64,000 nucleotides of DNA from Leeuwenhoekiella nanhaiensis. GTDB taxonomy: Bacteria; Bacteroidota; Bacteroidia; Flavobacteriales; Flavobacteriaceae. Within the stretch, counting starts at the first letter, position 1. Every line of letters starts with the position of its first letter. Of the stretch, positions 25,029-33,570 are shown piece by piece. Position numbers and translations under genes: made by a program. Below the pieces are notes generated by a model that worked only from the letters and a program-made list of their open reading frames with translations, was not told the DNA's origin and did not search any database. Location of the stretch: contig NZ_KZ319287.1 of assembly GCF_002744755.1 (NCBI RefSeq), positions 682,001-746,000 on the forward strand. The letters run 5' to 3'.

Positions 25029-25859
25029 TTGAGTTTTTTAGATACCAAACATAAGCGAAAGTCTTTCACCCTAACTACGGTGATTTATGCGCTTTTACTC
25101 GTTATACTGTTTTTTGCAGGCCTGAAATACCTTGATCCCCCTCCGGAAAGTGGTATCGCCATAAACTTTGGAACCTCAGATGTAGGCTCCGGTAACATTC
25201 AGCCTAAAGCAGCCATACAATCTGCTCCCCGCAATACAACTCCGGAACCTCAGGTTCAGAAATCTGCTGAAATCAAAGAAGAAGTAGTAACTCAGGATGC
25301 TGAAGAAGCACCGGTTATTAAAAACGAACCCAAAAAAGACATTAAAAAGCAGGTTACAGAGCAGCCTAAACAAACCACAACCAAACCGGTTGAGGCTAAA
25401 AAACCGGATCCCAAACCCGATAAATCAACTACCGATGCCCTGTCAAGTATCCTTAACGGACCCAAAAGTTCGGGTACAGCTTCGGGTGGTGAGGGAGATA
25501 CTAATCAGGCGGGAGATAAGGGCGATCCAAATGGCGATCCCAACGCTTCAAGCTATTACGGCACCGGTAAAGGTTTAGACGGAGATGGCAATTACCAGCT
25601 GGGCGGACGTAAAGCCCTAAGCAAGCCTAAGCGTGTGCAGGACTGTAATGAGGCCGGTATTGTGGTGGTAAGCATAGAGGTTGACCGTAACGGAAATGTG
25701 ATTAAAGCCGTTCCAGGCGTTCGCGGTACCACAAACAACAGCCGCTGCCTGCTTGACCCTGCAAAAGCTGCCGCTTTGGCAACAAAATTCAACAGCGATA
25801 CCGATGCGCCTTCGCGACAAATCGGTAAAATCATCTATAAGTTTAGCCTTTCAGAGTAA
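25029..25859 (+). CDS. TonB-like energy transducer
   Basis: A 276-residue protein started by TTG (MSFLDTKHKRKSFTLT). One transmembrane helix (~17-38) is followed by a long Pro/Lys/Glu-rich stretch (~55-130) able to span the periplasm, then a Gly/Asp/Asn-rich linker. The C-terminal domain (~195-276) contains GIVVVSIEVDRNGNVIKAVPG and IIYKFSLSE, as in TonB C-terminal domains. It should couple the ExbB/ExbD motor encoded just upstream to outer-membrane receptors. Its stop codon overlaps the start of folC by 1 bp. Confidence 0.88.
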   Translation: MSFLDTKHKRKSFTLTTVIYALLLVILFFAGLKYLDPPPESGIAINFGTSDVGSGNIQPKAAIQSAPRNTTPEPQVQKSAEIKEEVVTQDAEEAPVIKNEPKKDIKKQVTEQPKQTTTKPVEAKKPDPKPDKSTTDALSSILNGPKSSGTASGGEGDTNQAGDKGDPNGDPNASSYYGTGKGLDGDGNYQLGGRKALSKPKRVQDCNEAGIVVVSIEVDRNGNVIKAVPGVRGTTNNSRCLLDPAKAAALATKFNSDTDAPSRQIGKIIYKFSLSE

Positions 25860-27082
25860 TGACCTACGAGCAAACGGTACAGTGGATGTTTAATCGTCTT
25901 CCTATGTATCAACGTCAGGGAGCTTCGGCTTTTAGAAAAGATCTTGTAAACACCAAGCTGCTCGATGAGCATCTGGGTCATCCTCATACGGCATACCAGA
26001 CCATTCACGTTGCGGGTACTAACGGAAAAGGCTCTACCAGCCATATGCTGGCTTCGGTATTACAGGAAGCCGGTTACAAGGTAGGCTTATATACTTCTCC
26101 GCATTTAAAAGACTTTAGAGAGCGCATTCGCATCAATGGTGAACTGTGCACCAAAGAATACGTGGTAAGCTTTATAGAGGCGCATAAGGCCTTTTTAGAA
26201 CAGCGTCAGCTGTCGTTCTTTGAACTTACCGTAGGGATGGCCTTTCAGTATTTTAAAGAGCAACGGGTTGATGTTGCGGTTATAGAGGTGGGAATGGGCG
26301 GTAGGCTCGATTCTACTAACATCATTACACCTATACTTTCGGTCATTACCAATATTGGGATGGACCATACCGCATTCTTAGGAAATACCCTGGCTGAGAT
26401 CGCCGGGGAAAAAGCCGGAGTCATCAAGCCTCAAATACCGGTGGTTATAGGGGAGCGTCAGGAAGAAACTACAGTCGTTTTTGAGCAGAAAGCGACACAG
26501 GAACAAGCGCCGCTGTTTTTTGCCAGTGACGAGACCTTTCCCGTTTTGGAAAGCGAACTTAAAGGCAGCTATCAGGTGCATAACATCAAGACCGTGCAAA
26601 AGTCGGTTGAGGTACTGCGCTTGTTTACCGATCTGGAAATAGGGGAGCAGCATTTGATTGATGGAGTTGCTCGGGTTGTTACCAATACCGGTTTGATGGG
26701 AAGATGGCAGGTTTTGCAGGCCTCAGGTCCAAGAATTATTTGCGATACCGGTCATAATACCGAAGGATTAAAACAGGTTTTTGCACAGCTGGGTCAGGAA
26801 GAGTTTGAACAGCTGCACATTGTTTTGGGTGTGGTTTCCGATAAAGATTTGGGAAGTGTTTTACCGCTGTTTCCGGATGAGGCTGAGTATTATTTCAGCA
26901 AACCGGATGTTCCGCGAGGATTAGATGCGGCAGTTTTACAAAATCAGGCGGCGCAATTTGGCCTGAGCGGAAAAAAATATGAAACTATTTCAGAGGCTCT
27001 AGAGGCGGCTAAACGTGCGTCAACAGCTGAGGATCTGATCTTTATAGGTGGAAGCACTTTTGTGGTGGCAGAAATAGTTTAA
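25859..27082 (+). CDS. folC: Bifunctional folylpolyglutamate / dihydrofolate synthase
   Basis: A 407-residue Mur-ligase-like enzyme. The P-loop is VAGTNGKGSTSHMLA (~48-62), then YTSPHLKDFRERIRING (~78-94), GMGGRLDSTNII (~142-153) and the Ala-less GMDHTAFLGNTLAEIAGEKA segment. It adds glutamate to dihydropteroate or reduced folates using ATP in the cytosol. The start overlaps the TonB-like gene stop by one base. It is an ordinary complete copy and probably the last gene of the exbB-exbD-tonB-folC unit. Confidence 0.96.
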   Translation: MTYEQTVQWMFNRLPMYQRQGASAFRKDLVNTKLLDEHLGHPHTAYQTIHVAGTNGKGSTSHMLASVLQEAGYKVGLYTSPHLKDFRERIRINGELCTKEYVVSFIEAHKAFLEQRQLSFFELTVGMAFQYFKEQRVDVAVIEVGMGGRLDSTNIITPILSVITNIGMDHTAFLGNTLAEIAGEKAGVIKPQIPVVIGERQEETTVVFEQKATQEQAPLFFASDETFPVLESELKGSYQVHNIKTVQKSVEVLRLFTDLEIGEQHLIDGVARVVTNTGLMGRWQVLQASGPRIICDTGHNTEGLKQVFAQLGQEEFEQLHIVLGVVSDKDLGSVLPLFPDEAEYYFSKPDVPRGLDAAVLQNQAAQFGLSGKKYETISEALEAAKRASTAEDLIFIGGSTFVVAEIV

Positions 27083-27100
27083 TTATTTTTTAAAAAGTGT

Positions 27101-27130
27101 TTTGCAGTCTTAAATATTGGTTTATATTTG
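27101..27130 (+). promoter_or_regulatory. Promoter of tRNA-Val
   Basis: A -33 TTTG at 27101-27104 and a perfect -7 TATATTTG at 27123-27130 are separated by 18 bp, the usual Bacteroidota spacing. They end 16 bp before the mature tRNA. Confidence 0.75.
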
Positions 27131-27146
27131 CATCCGCTAACGAGAA

Positions 27147-27221
27147 GGGCAATTAGCTCAGTTGGTTCAGAGCACCTCGTTTACACCGAGGGGGTCGGGG
27201 GTTCGAATCCCTCATTGCCCA
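27147..27221 (+). tRNA. tRNA-Val (anticodon UAC)
   Basis: A complete cloverleaf. The acceptor strand GGGCAAT (27147-27153) pairs with ATTGCCC (27214-27220) and the discriminator is A at 27221. The anticodon stem CCTCG (27175-27179) and CGAGG (27187-27191) encloses a 7-nt loop with TAC at 27182-27184, and the T loop is TTCGAAT. CCA is not encoded. A T-rich terminator follows directly. Confidence 0.96.
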
Positions 27222-27594
27222 CAAAGGCTTCCAGAAATGGAAGCCTTTTTTTATGCTTTTTATTTTCCGCTTCCCTATTGGGAATTAAGTGTCGGTGGGT
27301 TCCCCCGAAGCTTCGGGGCCTCATTGCCCACAAAGGCTTTCAGAAATGGGAGCTTTTTTTATGCGTTATGTTTGCCTTGCCCTATTGGGAATTAGGGGTC
27401 GGTGGGTTCCCCCGAAACTTCGGGGCCTCATTGCCCACAAAGGCTTCCAGAAATGGAAGCCTTTTTTTATGCTTTTTATTTTCCGCTTCCCTATTGGGAA
27501 TTAAGTGTCGGTGGGTTCCCCCGAAGCTTCGGGGCCTCATTGCCCACGAAGGCTTCCAGAAATGGAAGCCTTTTTTTATGCGTTTTATTTTGCG
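27214..27594 (+). repeat. Tandem repeat of the tRNA-Val 3' end plus terminator (four tails)
   Basis: ATTGCCCAC, the 3' acceptor strand of the tRNA, recurs at 27214, 27323, 27430 and 27539, with periods of 109, 107 and 109 bp. Each copy is followed by the same terminator hairpin. Copies 1 and 3 are nearly identical over the unit, copy 2 differs by substitutions that keep the hairpin paired through G-T wobbles, and copy 4 decays after ~55 bp. Before each extra tail stands GTCGGTGGGTTC, a degraded T arm, with a 16-bp palindrome (CCCCGAAGCTTCGGGG or a one-base variant) where the T loop should be. No tRNA body is present in the extra copies. Frames reading through the array are unlikely to be genes. 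Confidence 0.9.
27223..27252 (+). terminator. Intrinsic terminator of tRNA-Val
   Basis: Stem AAAGGCTTCC (27223-27232) and GGAAGCCTTT (27239-27248) with a 6-nt loop and a T run. The same hairpin recurs at 27332, 27439 and 27548 within the repeat array. Confidence 0.85.
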
Positions 27595-28023
27595 GTACGG
27601 CTCTGAAAGTAACATTTAGCTGTCACGTGAGGTCTCCGGCTTCTCTTTTTTCTGTATTAATCAGATTTAAAGAGGCTTGATTATGTTCAGGTTTTCGAAA
27701 TTTGTTAAAGTTTAAAATAGGCTTACTTCGTACATACTAAAGCGGCTTTTTTCTTGTTGAACAATTAAAGAAACCTATATTTTTAGGATTTATTTAAGGA
27801 TAAAATGTAAGTTTAATTCCTACAAAAATAATCAAAGATATTTTCGCTTTATTCTTATCTCTACAGCTAAAGAATGGCTTATTTTCTATTGTATTTCAAG
27901 CTGTATTCTGATAATCAGAACTATATATTTATGTTAAATTTTAAATTTATTAAGCACTTAAACGGTTTTATATGTTTTTTGTCGTATATTCGAAGCGTTT
28001 AACAAAATAACCCCAACTTCAAA
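27595..28023. other. AT-rich intergenic region
   Basis: About 430 bp with no credible coding frame on either strand. TATATTCG at 27985-27992 is a near match to the -7 box and may serve the serine hydrolase gene. I see no other structure. Confidence 0.5.
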
Positions 28024-29319
28024 ATGATTGTTAAAAAACCCCTCGTATTTGGTACGATACTCGTATTGATGTCTTCTTTTGCGATTTTTAGTTCCAATCA
28101 GTACAAATCCCCGAAACCCAAACTCCCTTCAGCAGAATTTGTAAATCCGCTTAAAGCCAAGGAGGCAAAGCGCGAATCTCAGGCTTTTGAAACCCGTAAA
28201 AAACTTTTGCAGGAAGCAGTATCCGCTTATTTTGAGGATGCTATTAAAAAACGACTCATAATCGGAGCCGGCGTAAACATTGTAGCCGGAGATTCTGTGA
28301 TGTTTCAGGGAGGTTTTGGAAAGCGTAATGCTTTTGTAGATACAGACACCGTAAATGCAATGACCGTATTTAGACTGGGCTCGCTTTCTAAAGGTTTTGC
28401 AGGTGTTTTAGCCGGTATTGAGGTAAAGGAAGGAGCCATTTCCTGGGATGATAAACTGATTGACGCGGTTCCTCAATTTGATTTAAAAAATAAGAATCAC
28501 GCGGGAGCAATAACCCTGAGAGAGGTGCTTTCGCATTCAACCGGTGTACCTTATCATTGCTATACCAATCTTGTTGAAGACGGACTGTCATTGACTGAAA
28601 TTGCTTCCCGTTTTAAGATTATCAACACCTATACAAAACCGGGGCAGGTGCACAGCTATCAGAATGCCATGTTTGCGCTTAGCGGAACTATGATGGAAGC
28701 TGCAACCGGCAATACCATTCAGCAATTATTCCAAAACAAGCTATTTACTCCGCTTCATATGAACACGGTTTCTACCGACTATGAAGGGATGGTCAGTACC
28801 GGCAACTACGCCTTTCCGCATAAAAGCACCTGGAAAGGATGGCAACGATTACCGGTAAACAAAAAATACTTCAATGCAGTACCGGCTGGCGGAATTAACG
28901 CCAGTGCAGATGATATGGGTAAATGGATGCGCTTTCTTTTAGGGCATAAGGAAGAAGTGCTTGATAAAGAAGGGCTGGCTGAAGTCTTTAAACCTCAGAT
29001 CGAACTACCCGACGCGCGCAAATACTATCAGCGCTGGAAAGGGCACCTGCGTTCTTCCTACGCCTACGGCTGGCGTGTGCACGAGTTTGTAAATGCTGAA
29101 ACCGGTACGCAAACTAAAATGATTCACCACGGTGGAAGTGTAAGCGATTTTAGAAATGAAATTGCGCTGTTCCCCGAAGAGGATTTGGGGATCTGTGTGT
29201 TGTTCAATAGCCTTACTCCTTTGGCTAGTCAGGTAATCCCTGATCTGCACAAAATTATACAGGAAATTATGGAGATGCCGGTTAATGAGATCGAGCTCGA
29301 CCGCATAGCAAGTCTTTAA
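28024..29319 (+). CDS. Exported serine hydrolase of the class C beta-lactamase / PBP-like family
   Basis: A 431-residue protein with an N-terminal hydrophobic export segment (residues ~7-25). The catalytic pattern of the family is complete: SLSK with Ser120 and Lys123, YQN with Tyr212 in HSYQNAMF, and HHGG at 368-371. Related motifs are REVLSHSTGVPYH and the closing LFPEEDLGICVLFNS. Such enzymes act in the periplasm or on the surface as DD-peptidases, esterases or lactamases, and the sequence does not tell which. It precedes the convergent GH2 gene and has its own terminator, so membership in the sugar locus is uncertain. Confidence 0.9.
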   Translation: MIVKKPLVFGTILVLMSSFAIFSSNQYKSPKPKLPSAEFVNPLKAKEAKRESQAFETRKKLLQEAVSAYFEDAIKKRLIIGAGVNIVAGDSVMFQGGFGKRNAFVDTDTVNAMTVFRLGSLSKGFAGVLAGIEVKEGAISWDDKLIDAVPQFDLKNKNHAGAITLREVLSHSTGVPYHCYTNLVEDGLSLTEIASRFKIINTYTKPGQVHSYQNAMFALSGTMMEAATGNTIQQLFQNKLFTPLHMNTVSTDYEGMVSTGNYAFPHKSTWKGWQRLPVNKKYFNAVPAGGINASADDMGKWMRFLLGHKEEVLDKEGLAEVFKPQIELPDARKYYQRWKGHLRSSYAYGWRVHEFVNAETGTQTKMIHHGGSVSDFRNEIALFPEEDLGICVLFNSLTPLASQVIPDLHKIIQEIMEMPVNEIELDRIASL

Positions 29320-29325
29320 AAACAG

Positions 29326-29354
29326 AAAGCCGTTTGATCTCAAACGGCTTTTTT
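29326..29354 (+). terminator. Intrinsic terminator between convergent genes
   Basis: Stem AAAGCCGTTTGA (29326-29337) and TCAAACGGCTTT (29340-29351) followed by T residues; A-rich on the other side, so it may serve the GH2 gene as well. Confidence 0.82.
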
Positions 29355-29371
29355 GCTTTTAGAACCAATTC

Positions 29372-31789
29372 TTATTTTATAGTGTAGCTCAGGTTTTTAA
29401 GGCTGTCATTCTTCGGGTTAATTCTCAGGGTCCCGGCATTGCCGGTTTTTTTGAAATAAGCTCTGAGTTTTCCATTATGCGTAAAGTGTGTAGTATCAGT
29501 AAACGAGCGGTGGCTGCTTTGGTCTGCATTCTCAACCCCTAATAGAATCAGGGAATCATCAAGAGTGAAATGCACTTCCTGATCCTGGTCAGTAATAAGA
29601 GTTCCGTTTTTGTCAAGCAGTTCAAAGTCCAAAATCAAAATATCAGATTTCGTAATAACTTCGGGCAGTTGTGCTTCCCTCATTTTAAGTTCTTTCAGTT
29701 TTTGCGGAGTTTGAAGAACAGTCTTTGCGACAACAGCACCATTACGATAAGCCCGAGCTTCCAGCTTTCCATCCTGATACGGGACTTTGAAGTAGGGCAT
29801 CGCATCATCGGCATAGATCACCTCCTGTTTACCCAAAGGTTTTCCGTTTAAAATCAGTTCTACTTCTTCGGCATTGCTGTAAAATGCCACGAAAGTGGGT
29901 ATTCCCTCATCGCCAGACCATACCGCTTTCAAATTACGTCGTCTACGAGCATTTTCTTCGGTATTGGCAGTAGCCAGATATACCATTGGCTTTTCGCTCC
30001 ACAAACTTTGTCTGAAATAGAAATCGGGCTTTGGCTTTCCTGCCAGATCCAAAATTCCGGCCTCGCTGCCTCGCTTTGGCCACGGGCGCGCTTCGCCAAT
30101 AAAATCAAAAGCCGTCCAGATAAATTGAGAAGTGATATGCGGGTTTTCGGTCACTGCTTTCCAGGCAGCATAGGCATCTCCGTTCTCGCTTCCGTAGATG
30201 ATTCGATCGGGATATTTTTGGTGATCTTCGGCATAGCGGTATTCCTGATAATTGTACCCCACAAGATCTAAGGATTCGGGATAGGTGGTTTCATTAGACA
30301 TAGGCACGCCGGCCAGTGCCGCAGTGATAGGTCTGGTGGTGTCAATTTCTTTTGCAGCTGCGACAAGCTCTTTGGCCAATATGCCTAAAGCTTCAGCTGA
30401 TGGATTGCCGGGTTTAAAGCCGCGTCCAAAAATCTGCGGATTTCTTCCGGTGTCCAGAACGGGATGCGTATACGGATCATTAGGATAGTCAATCTCGTTA
30501 CCAATGCTCCACATAATGATGGAAGGTCTGTTGCGATTGCGCTTAATCATATCCTGTACATCGCGTTTTCCCCATTCGGCAAATGCATCATAAGAGCCAT
30601 CATTGCCGGGTGTGCCTACATTCCAGCCTTCGATCCATTTGTTTTTACCGCGCGCCCATTCGTCAAAGGCTTCATCCTGTACCAAAAAGCCCATCTCGTC
30701 ACAAAGCTCATACAGGTAATCCTGATGCGGATAATGACTCATACGTATGGCATTACAACCCAAATCTTTCAGAGTTTGCAGGCGTTCTGCCCACACTTCC
30801 TTAGGCACTGCAGCTCCCAAAGCACCGGCATCGTGATGTATGCAAACCCCTTTCAGCAACATATTTTCCCCATTAAGGGTAAAACCGGTATTGGCATCAA
30901 AGTGAAAGCTTCTGAACCCTACCTGCTGCGCCTGGGAATCTATGATTTCTCCATTATCAAGTAAGTTTAGGGTTAAGGTATATAGGTTTGGATGTTTTGG
31001 AGACCAAAGTTTTGGGCTTTTGACAATTCCTTTAAATGTAATAGCAGCGGAAGTCTTAGCATCAGCCTCTGCCGGAAGACTTTCTGTATGAATTGTATTT
31101 CCGGTGGCATCTGCAAGCACAGCCTGAACTTCCAGGTTAGCCGAAGCATTTGCCGTGTTTTGAAATTCGGCACTAACTAGAAAGCTGGCCTGTTCCGAGT
31201 TTACTTCGGGCGTTTCAAAACCGATCCCCCAGGTCTTGAAATGTACCGGAGTTTTGGTTTTGAGATAGACGTTTCGGTAAATGCCGGAGCCGGTGTAAAA
31301 ACGCGAATCGGCATACTGGGAATGATCTACACGTACCAAAATCTCATTTCCGCTTTGCTTGAGATAAGGGGTAAGATCGTACTCAAATGCAATAAAACCA
31401 TTGGGTCTTCTGCCTATCCAGGTCCCGTTGATCCATACATCTGAGTTTTTATAAACCCCGTCAAAATAGATGGCATAGCGTTTATTCGCGTTATACGAAT
31501 CGATATCAAATTTTTTGCGGTACCAGGCGATACCTCCGGGTAAAAAACCCGTGCCGCTCGCCCATTGGGCATCAAAAGGACCTTCAATGCTCCAATCATG
31601 AGGTAAAGTCACAGCACGCCAGTTTGCGTTGTCAATTTGTTTTTCTTTTAGATCAAGATCCCCTTTGTGAAATTGCCAATCCTGATTGAAGAGGTGCTTA
31701 CCGCTTTCCTGAGCTACGGCTTTGAAAACAGAATGGGACACCATCAGGCACAACAGCAGGGTAAGGGTTTTGAATTGTATTTTTTTCAT
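29372..31789 (-). CDS. Exported glycoside hydrolase family 2 (beta-galactosidase-like)
   Basis: An 805-residue enzyme with a signal peptide (MKKIQFKTLTLLLCLMVSHS...VFKAVAQ). Domain order is sugar-binding jelly roll with WRAVTLPHDWSIEGPFD and RPNGFIAFEYDLTPYL, an Ig-like domain, the TIM barrel (~295-590: GENMLLKGVCIHHDAGALG, AIRMSHYPH), and C-terminal Ig-like domains. The acid/base Glu is in MWSIGNEIDYPND (~430) and the probable nucleophile Glu in IIYGSENGDAYAAW (~534). It should release beta-linked sugar, most often galactose, in the periplasm. It follows susC-susD on the same strand, with an intervening 13-bp hairpin that may adjust its expression. Galactose would enter the gal pathway at 6.3-16 kb. 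Confidence 0.93.
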   Translation of the reverse strand: MKKIQFKTLTLLLCLMVSHSVFKAVAQESGKHLFNQDWQFHKGDLDLKEKQIDNANWRAVTLPHDWSIEGPFDAQWASGTGFLPGGIAWYRKKFDIDSYNANKRYAIYFDGVYKNSDVWINGTWIGRRPNGFIAFEYDLTPYLKQSGNEILVRVDHSQYADSRFYTGSGIYRNVYLKTKTPVHFKTWGIGFETPEVNSEQASFLVSAEFQNTANASANLEVQAVLADATGNTIHTESLPAEADAKTSAAITFKGIVKSPKLWSPKHPNLYTLTLNLLDNGEIIDSQAQQVGFRSFHFDANTGFTLNGENMLLKGVCIHHDAGALGAAVPKEVWAERLQTLKDLGCNAIRMSHYPHQDYLYELCDEMGFLVQDEAFDEWARGKNKWIEGWNVGTPGNDGSYDAFAEWGKRDVQDMIKRNRNRPSIIMWSIGNEIDYPNDPYTHPVLDTGRNPQIFGRGFKPGNPSAEALGILAKELVAAAKEIDTTRPITAALAGVPMSNETTYPESLDLVGYNYQEYRYAEDHQKYPDRIIYGSENGDAYAAWKAVTENPHITSQFIWTAFDFIGEARPWPKRGSEAGILDLAGKPKPDFYFRQSLWSEKPMVYLATANTEENARRRRNLKAVWSGDEGIPTFVAFYSNAEEVELILNGKPLGKQEVIYADDAMPYFKVPYQDGKLEARAYRNGAVVAKTVLQTPQKLKELKMREAQLPEVITKSDILILDFELLDKNGTLITDQDQEVHFTLDDSLILLGVENADQSSHRSFTDTTHFTHNGKLRAYFKKTGNAGTLRINPKNDSLKNLSYTIK

Positions 31790-31806
31790 CCTTTTGATAT
31801 TTAACG

Positions 31807-31841
31807 AAAAAGGGGAAGGAATACGATCCCTTCCCCTTTTT
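31807..31841. terminator. Strong hairpin between susD and the GH2 gene
   Basis: A perfect 13-bp inverted repeat, AAAAAGGGGAAGG (31807-31819) and CCTTCCCCTTTTT (31829-31841), with a 9-nt loop, 20 bp past the susD stop. It is either a partial terminator or an mRNA stabiliser that would raise susCD transcript over the enzyme gene. Confidence 0.7.
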
Positions 31842-31860
31842 GGAAATTAGACTGCGGGTT

Positions 31861-33570
31861 TTAATACCCGGGATTTTGCTCCAGTTTACCACCTGAAGCG
31901 GTAATATCACTAAGCGGAATTGGGAACCAATAGTGTTTCTCTTCAAACTTCTTACCTTCAAGGGCGATCCCTTCTTCATAGGTAAGGCTTCCGTTTGAAG
32001 CTCTGGTAATCTCTATAGATTTTGCGGGTTCGTTTTCAACATCCATTGCGATCATCCAGCGACGTACATCAAAATAACGATGCTCTTCATAAGCTAATTC
32101 TACTCTGCGCTCGTTTTGCAAGGCTTCACGCATCTGGTCTTTAGAGAGTCCGCTTAATGCTGGCATTCCTGCGCGCTGGCGTACTGCGTTTACGGCATCG
32201 TAAACAGACTGATCAGGACCAGCGGCTTCGTTTTGTGCTTCGGCATAGTTGAGCAGAATTTCAGCATATCTGAAATACCTCCAAGGAGACGCTCCCATAT
32301 TATTCCAGTCGTTCAGGGTGATATCTTCCTGAATGAATTTGCGCATTAAGTAACCGGTAGGAGAGGTGTTCCATGGTTCGTTACCGTCAGGGCTATCCTT
32401 TCCGTTAGGTACAAACGATTCGTAAGCACGGTCTCTAAGTATAGAACCATTATAAACCACTGTTGCATAAAAGCGAGGATCGCGGTTTACGTACGGGTTT
32501 TGTGGATCGTATCCGGAGCCCGCATCTTCAATATCTGAACCGTCTATCATCTCAAAGTCATCTACTAAGTTTTGCATAGGGCAGTTACCTCCCCAGCCAC
32601 CTGAACCGTTGGGTCCGTTCATACGCTCTATAGGAATAGCACGGCCACCACTGTTGCTGGCAGGCATATAAAAACGCATAAAGATGTCTTCGCTGGTCAT
32701 CGTGCGGGTAACAAACAGCTTTCTGAAGTTTTCAGAAGGATCTGAATCCAGATTGGTAACGAGGCTAAAGCGGTTAAGATCCATCACATCTTTTGCTGCC
32801 TGAGCGGCTTTACTCCATTTTGCAGTTTCATCAGCACCGTCTGTAAATAACGGACTTGCAGCATACAATAGCAGACGCGACTTAAGGGCCATTGCTGCTG
32901 CATCTGTTGCACGTGCTCCGTTAGAAGCAGGCAGTAAATCTATAGCCAGTTCCAGTTCACTTTCGATATAGGCTACGACCTCGTCTTTGCTCTTTCTATC
33001 GTAAAGTGCGTCAAAATTACTGGTCAGGTTATAGACCTCGTCTCCCATAAGCGGGACTTCGCCAAAACCTCTTAACAGTTCAAAATACCTGAACGCACGA
33101 ATAAAATGCAATTCACCTATCAATAGATCTTTGGTCTCCTGGTCAAAAGGAGAGGAGTCTGTATCAATATTGGAAAGCGCCAGATTTACCTCGCGAATGT
33201 TTCGGAAGCTGCGTCCCCAGGTTGTACTCATAAACCCGTAGTTACTGGGGCTCATCTGACCGCGTTGTACCAGGTAGGTCGCGTCATCATTGCTGTAGAT
33301 GGCCTCGTCAGAAACCGAAGCCCACATCGCCCAGTGAAAACCACGCCCAAAACCGGCCGGTGTATCCCCGCCGTTGTGCCCGGGCTCCTTGTCTGCAAGG
33401 CGCACGCCCGTATAAAGACCTCTTACAAATGCCTCGGCTAATACGGGGTCTGCCCATACGGCCTGGTCTGTTAAACTGGTACTTTCTACATCCAGCAAGT
33501 CCTGATCACAGCTCAGATGAACCAATGAAAGACTTCCCAGAGCTAACATCATTATAAATTTCTTCATCAC
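31861..33570 (-). CDS. SusD/RagB-family surface glycan-binding lipoprotein
   Basis: A 569-residue lipoprotein. The lipobox is LVHLSC near residue 21 (MMKKFIMMLALGSLSLVHLS then Cys-Asp-Gln-Asp), which places it on the outer-membrane surface. SusD features are the N-terminal TPR-like segment (LTDQAVWADPVLAEAFVRGL, ELHFIRAFRYFELLRGFGEV) and the C-terminal YAEILLNYAEAQNEA with NAVRQRAGMP, VELAYEEHRYFDVRRW and the closing LEQNPGY. It works as a lid on the SusC barrel encoded directly upstream; susC ends one base after this start region, so the two are tightly coupled. Glycan identity is not readable, but a galactoside is likely given the GH2 neighbour. Confidence 0.95.
   Translation of the reverse strand: MMKKFIMMLALGSLSLVHLSCDQDLLDVESTSLTDQAVWADPVLAEAFVRGLYTGVRLADKEPGHNGGDTPAGFGRGFHWAMWASVSDEAIYSNDDATYLVQRGQMSPSNYGFMSTTWGRSFRNIREVNLALSNIDTDSSPFDQETKDLLIGELHFIRAFRYFELLRGFGEVPLMGDEVYNLTSNFDALYDRKSKDEVVAYIESELELAIDLLPASNGARATDAAAMALKSRLLLYAASPLFTDGADETAKWSKAAQAAKDVMDLNRFSLVTNLDSDPSENFRKLFVTRTMTSEDIFMRFYMPASNSGGRAIPIERMNGPNGSGGWGGNCPMQNLVDDFEMIDGSDIEDAGSGYDPQNPYVNRDPRFYATVVYNGSILRDRAYESFVPNGKDSPDGNEPWNTSPTGYLMRKFIQEDITLNDWNNMGASPWRYFRYAEILLNYAEAQNEAAGPDQSVYDAVNAVRQRAGMPALSGLSKDQMREALQNERRVELAYEEHRYFDVRRWMIAMDVENEPAKSIEITRASNGSLTYEEGIALEGKKFEEKHYWFPIPLSDITASGGKLEQNPGY

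Noticed and set aside
27214-27594. Possible CRISPR array
   Set aside because: The period is ~108 bp, units are near-identical throughout without unique spacers, and each contains a tRNA tail and terminator. No cas gene is near.
27128-27680. Several overlapping reading frames of 70-160 codons through the tRNA-Val region and its repeats
   Set aside because: They run through a tRNA and terminators, repeat with the 107-109-bp unit in changing frames, and have no family features. They are artefacts of a repetitive open sequence.
30008-31444. Plus-strand open frames opposite the GH2 gene
   Set aside because: Shadows of a strongly supported enzyme gene; no signal, domain or start context.
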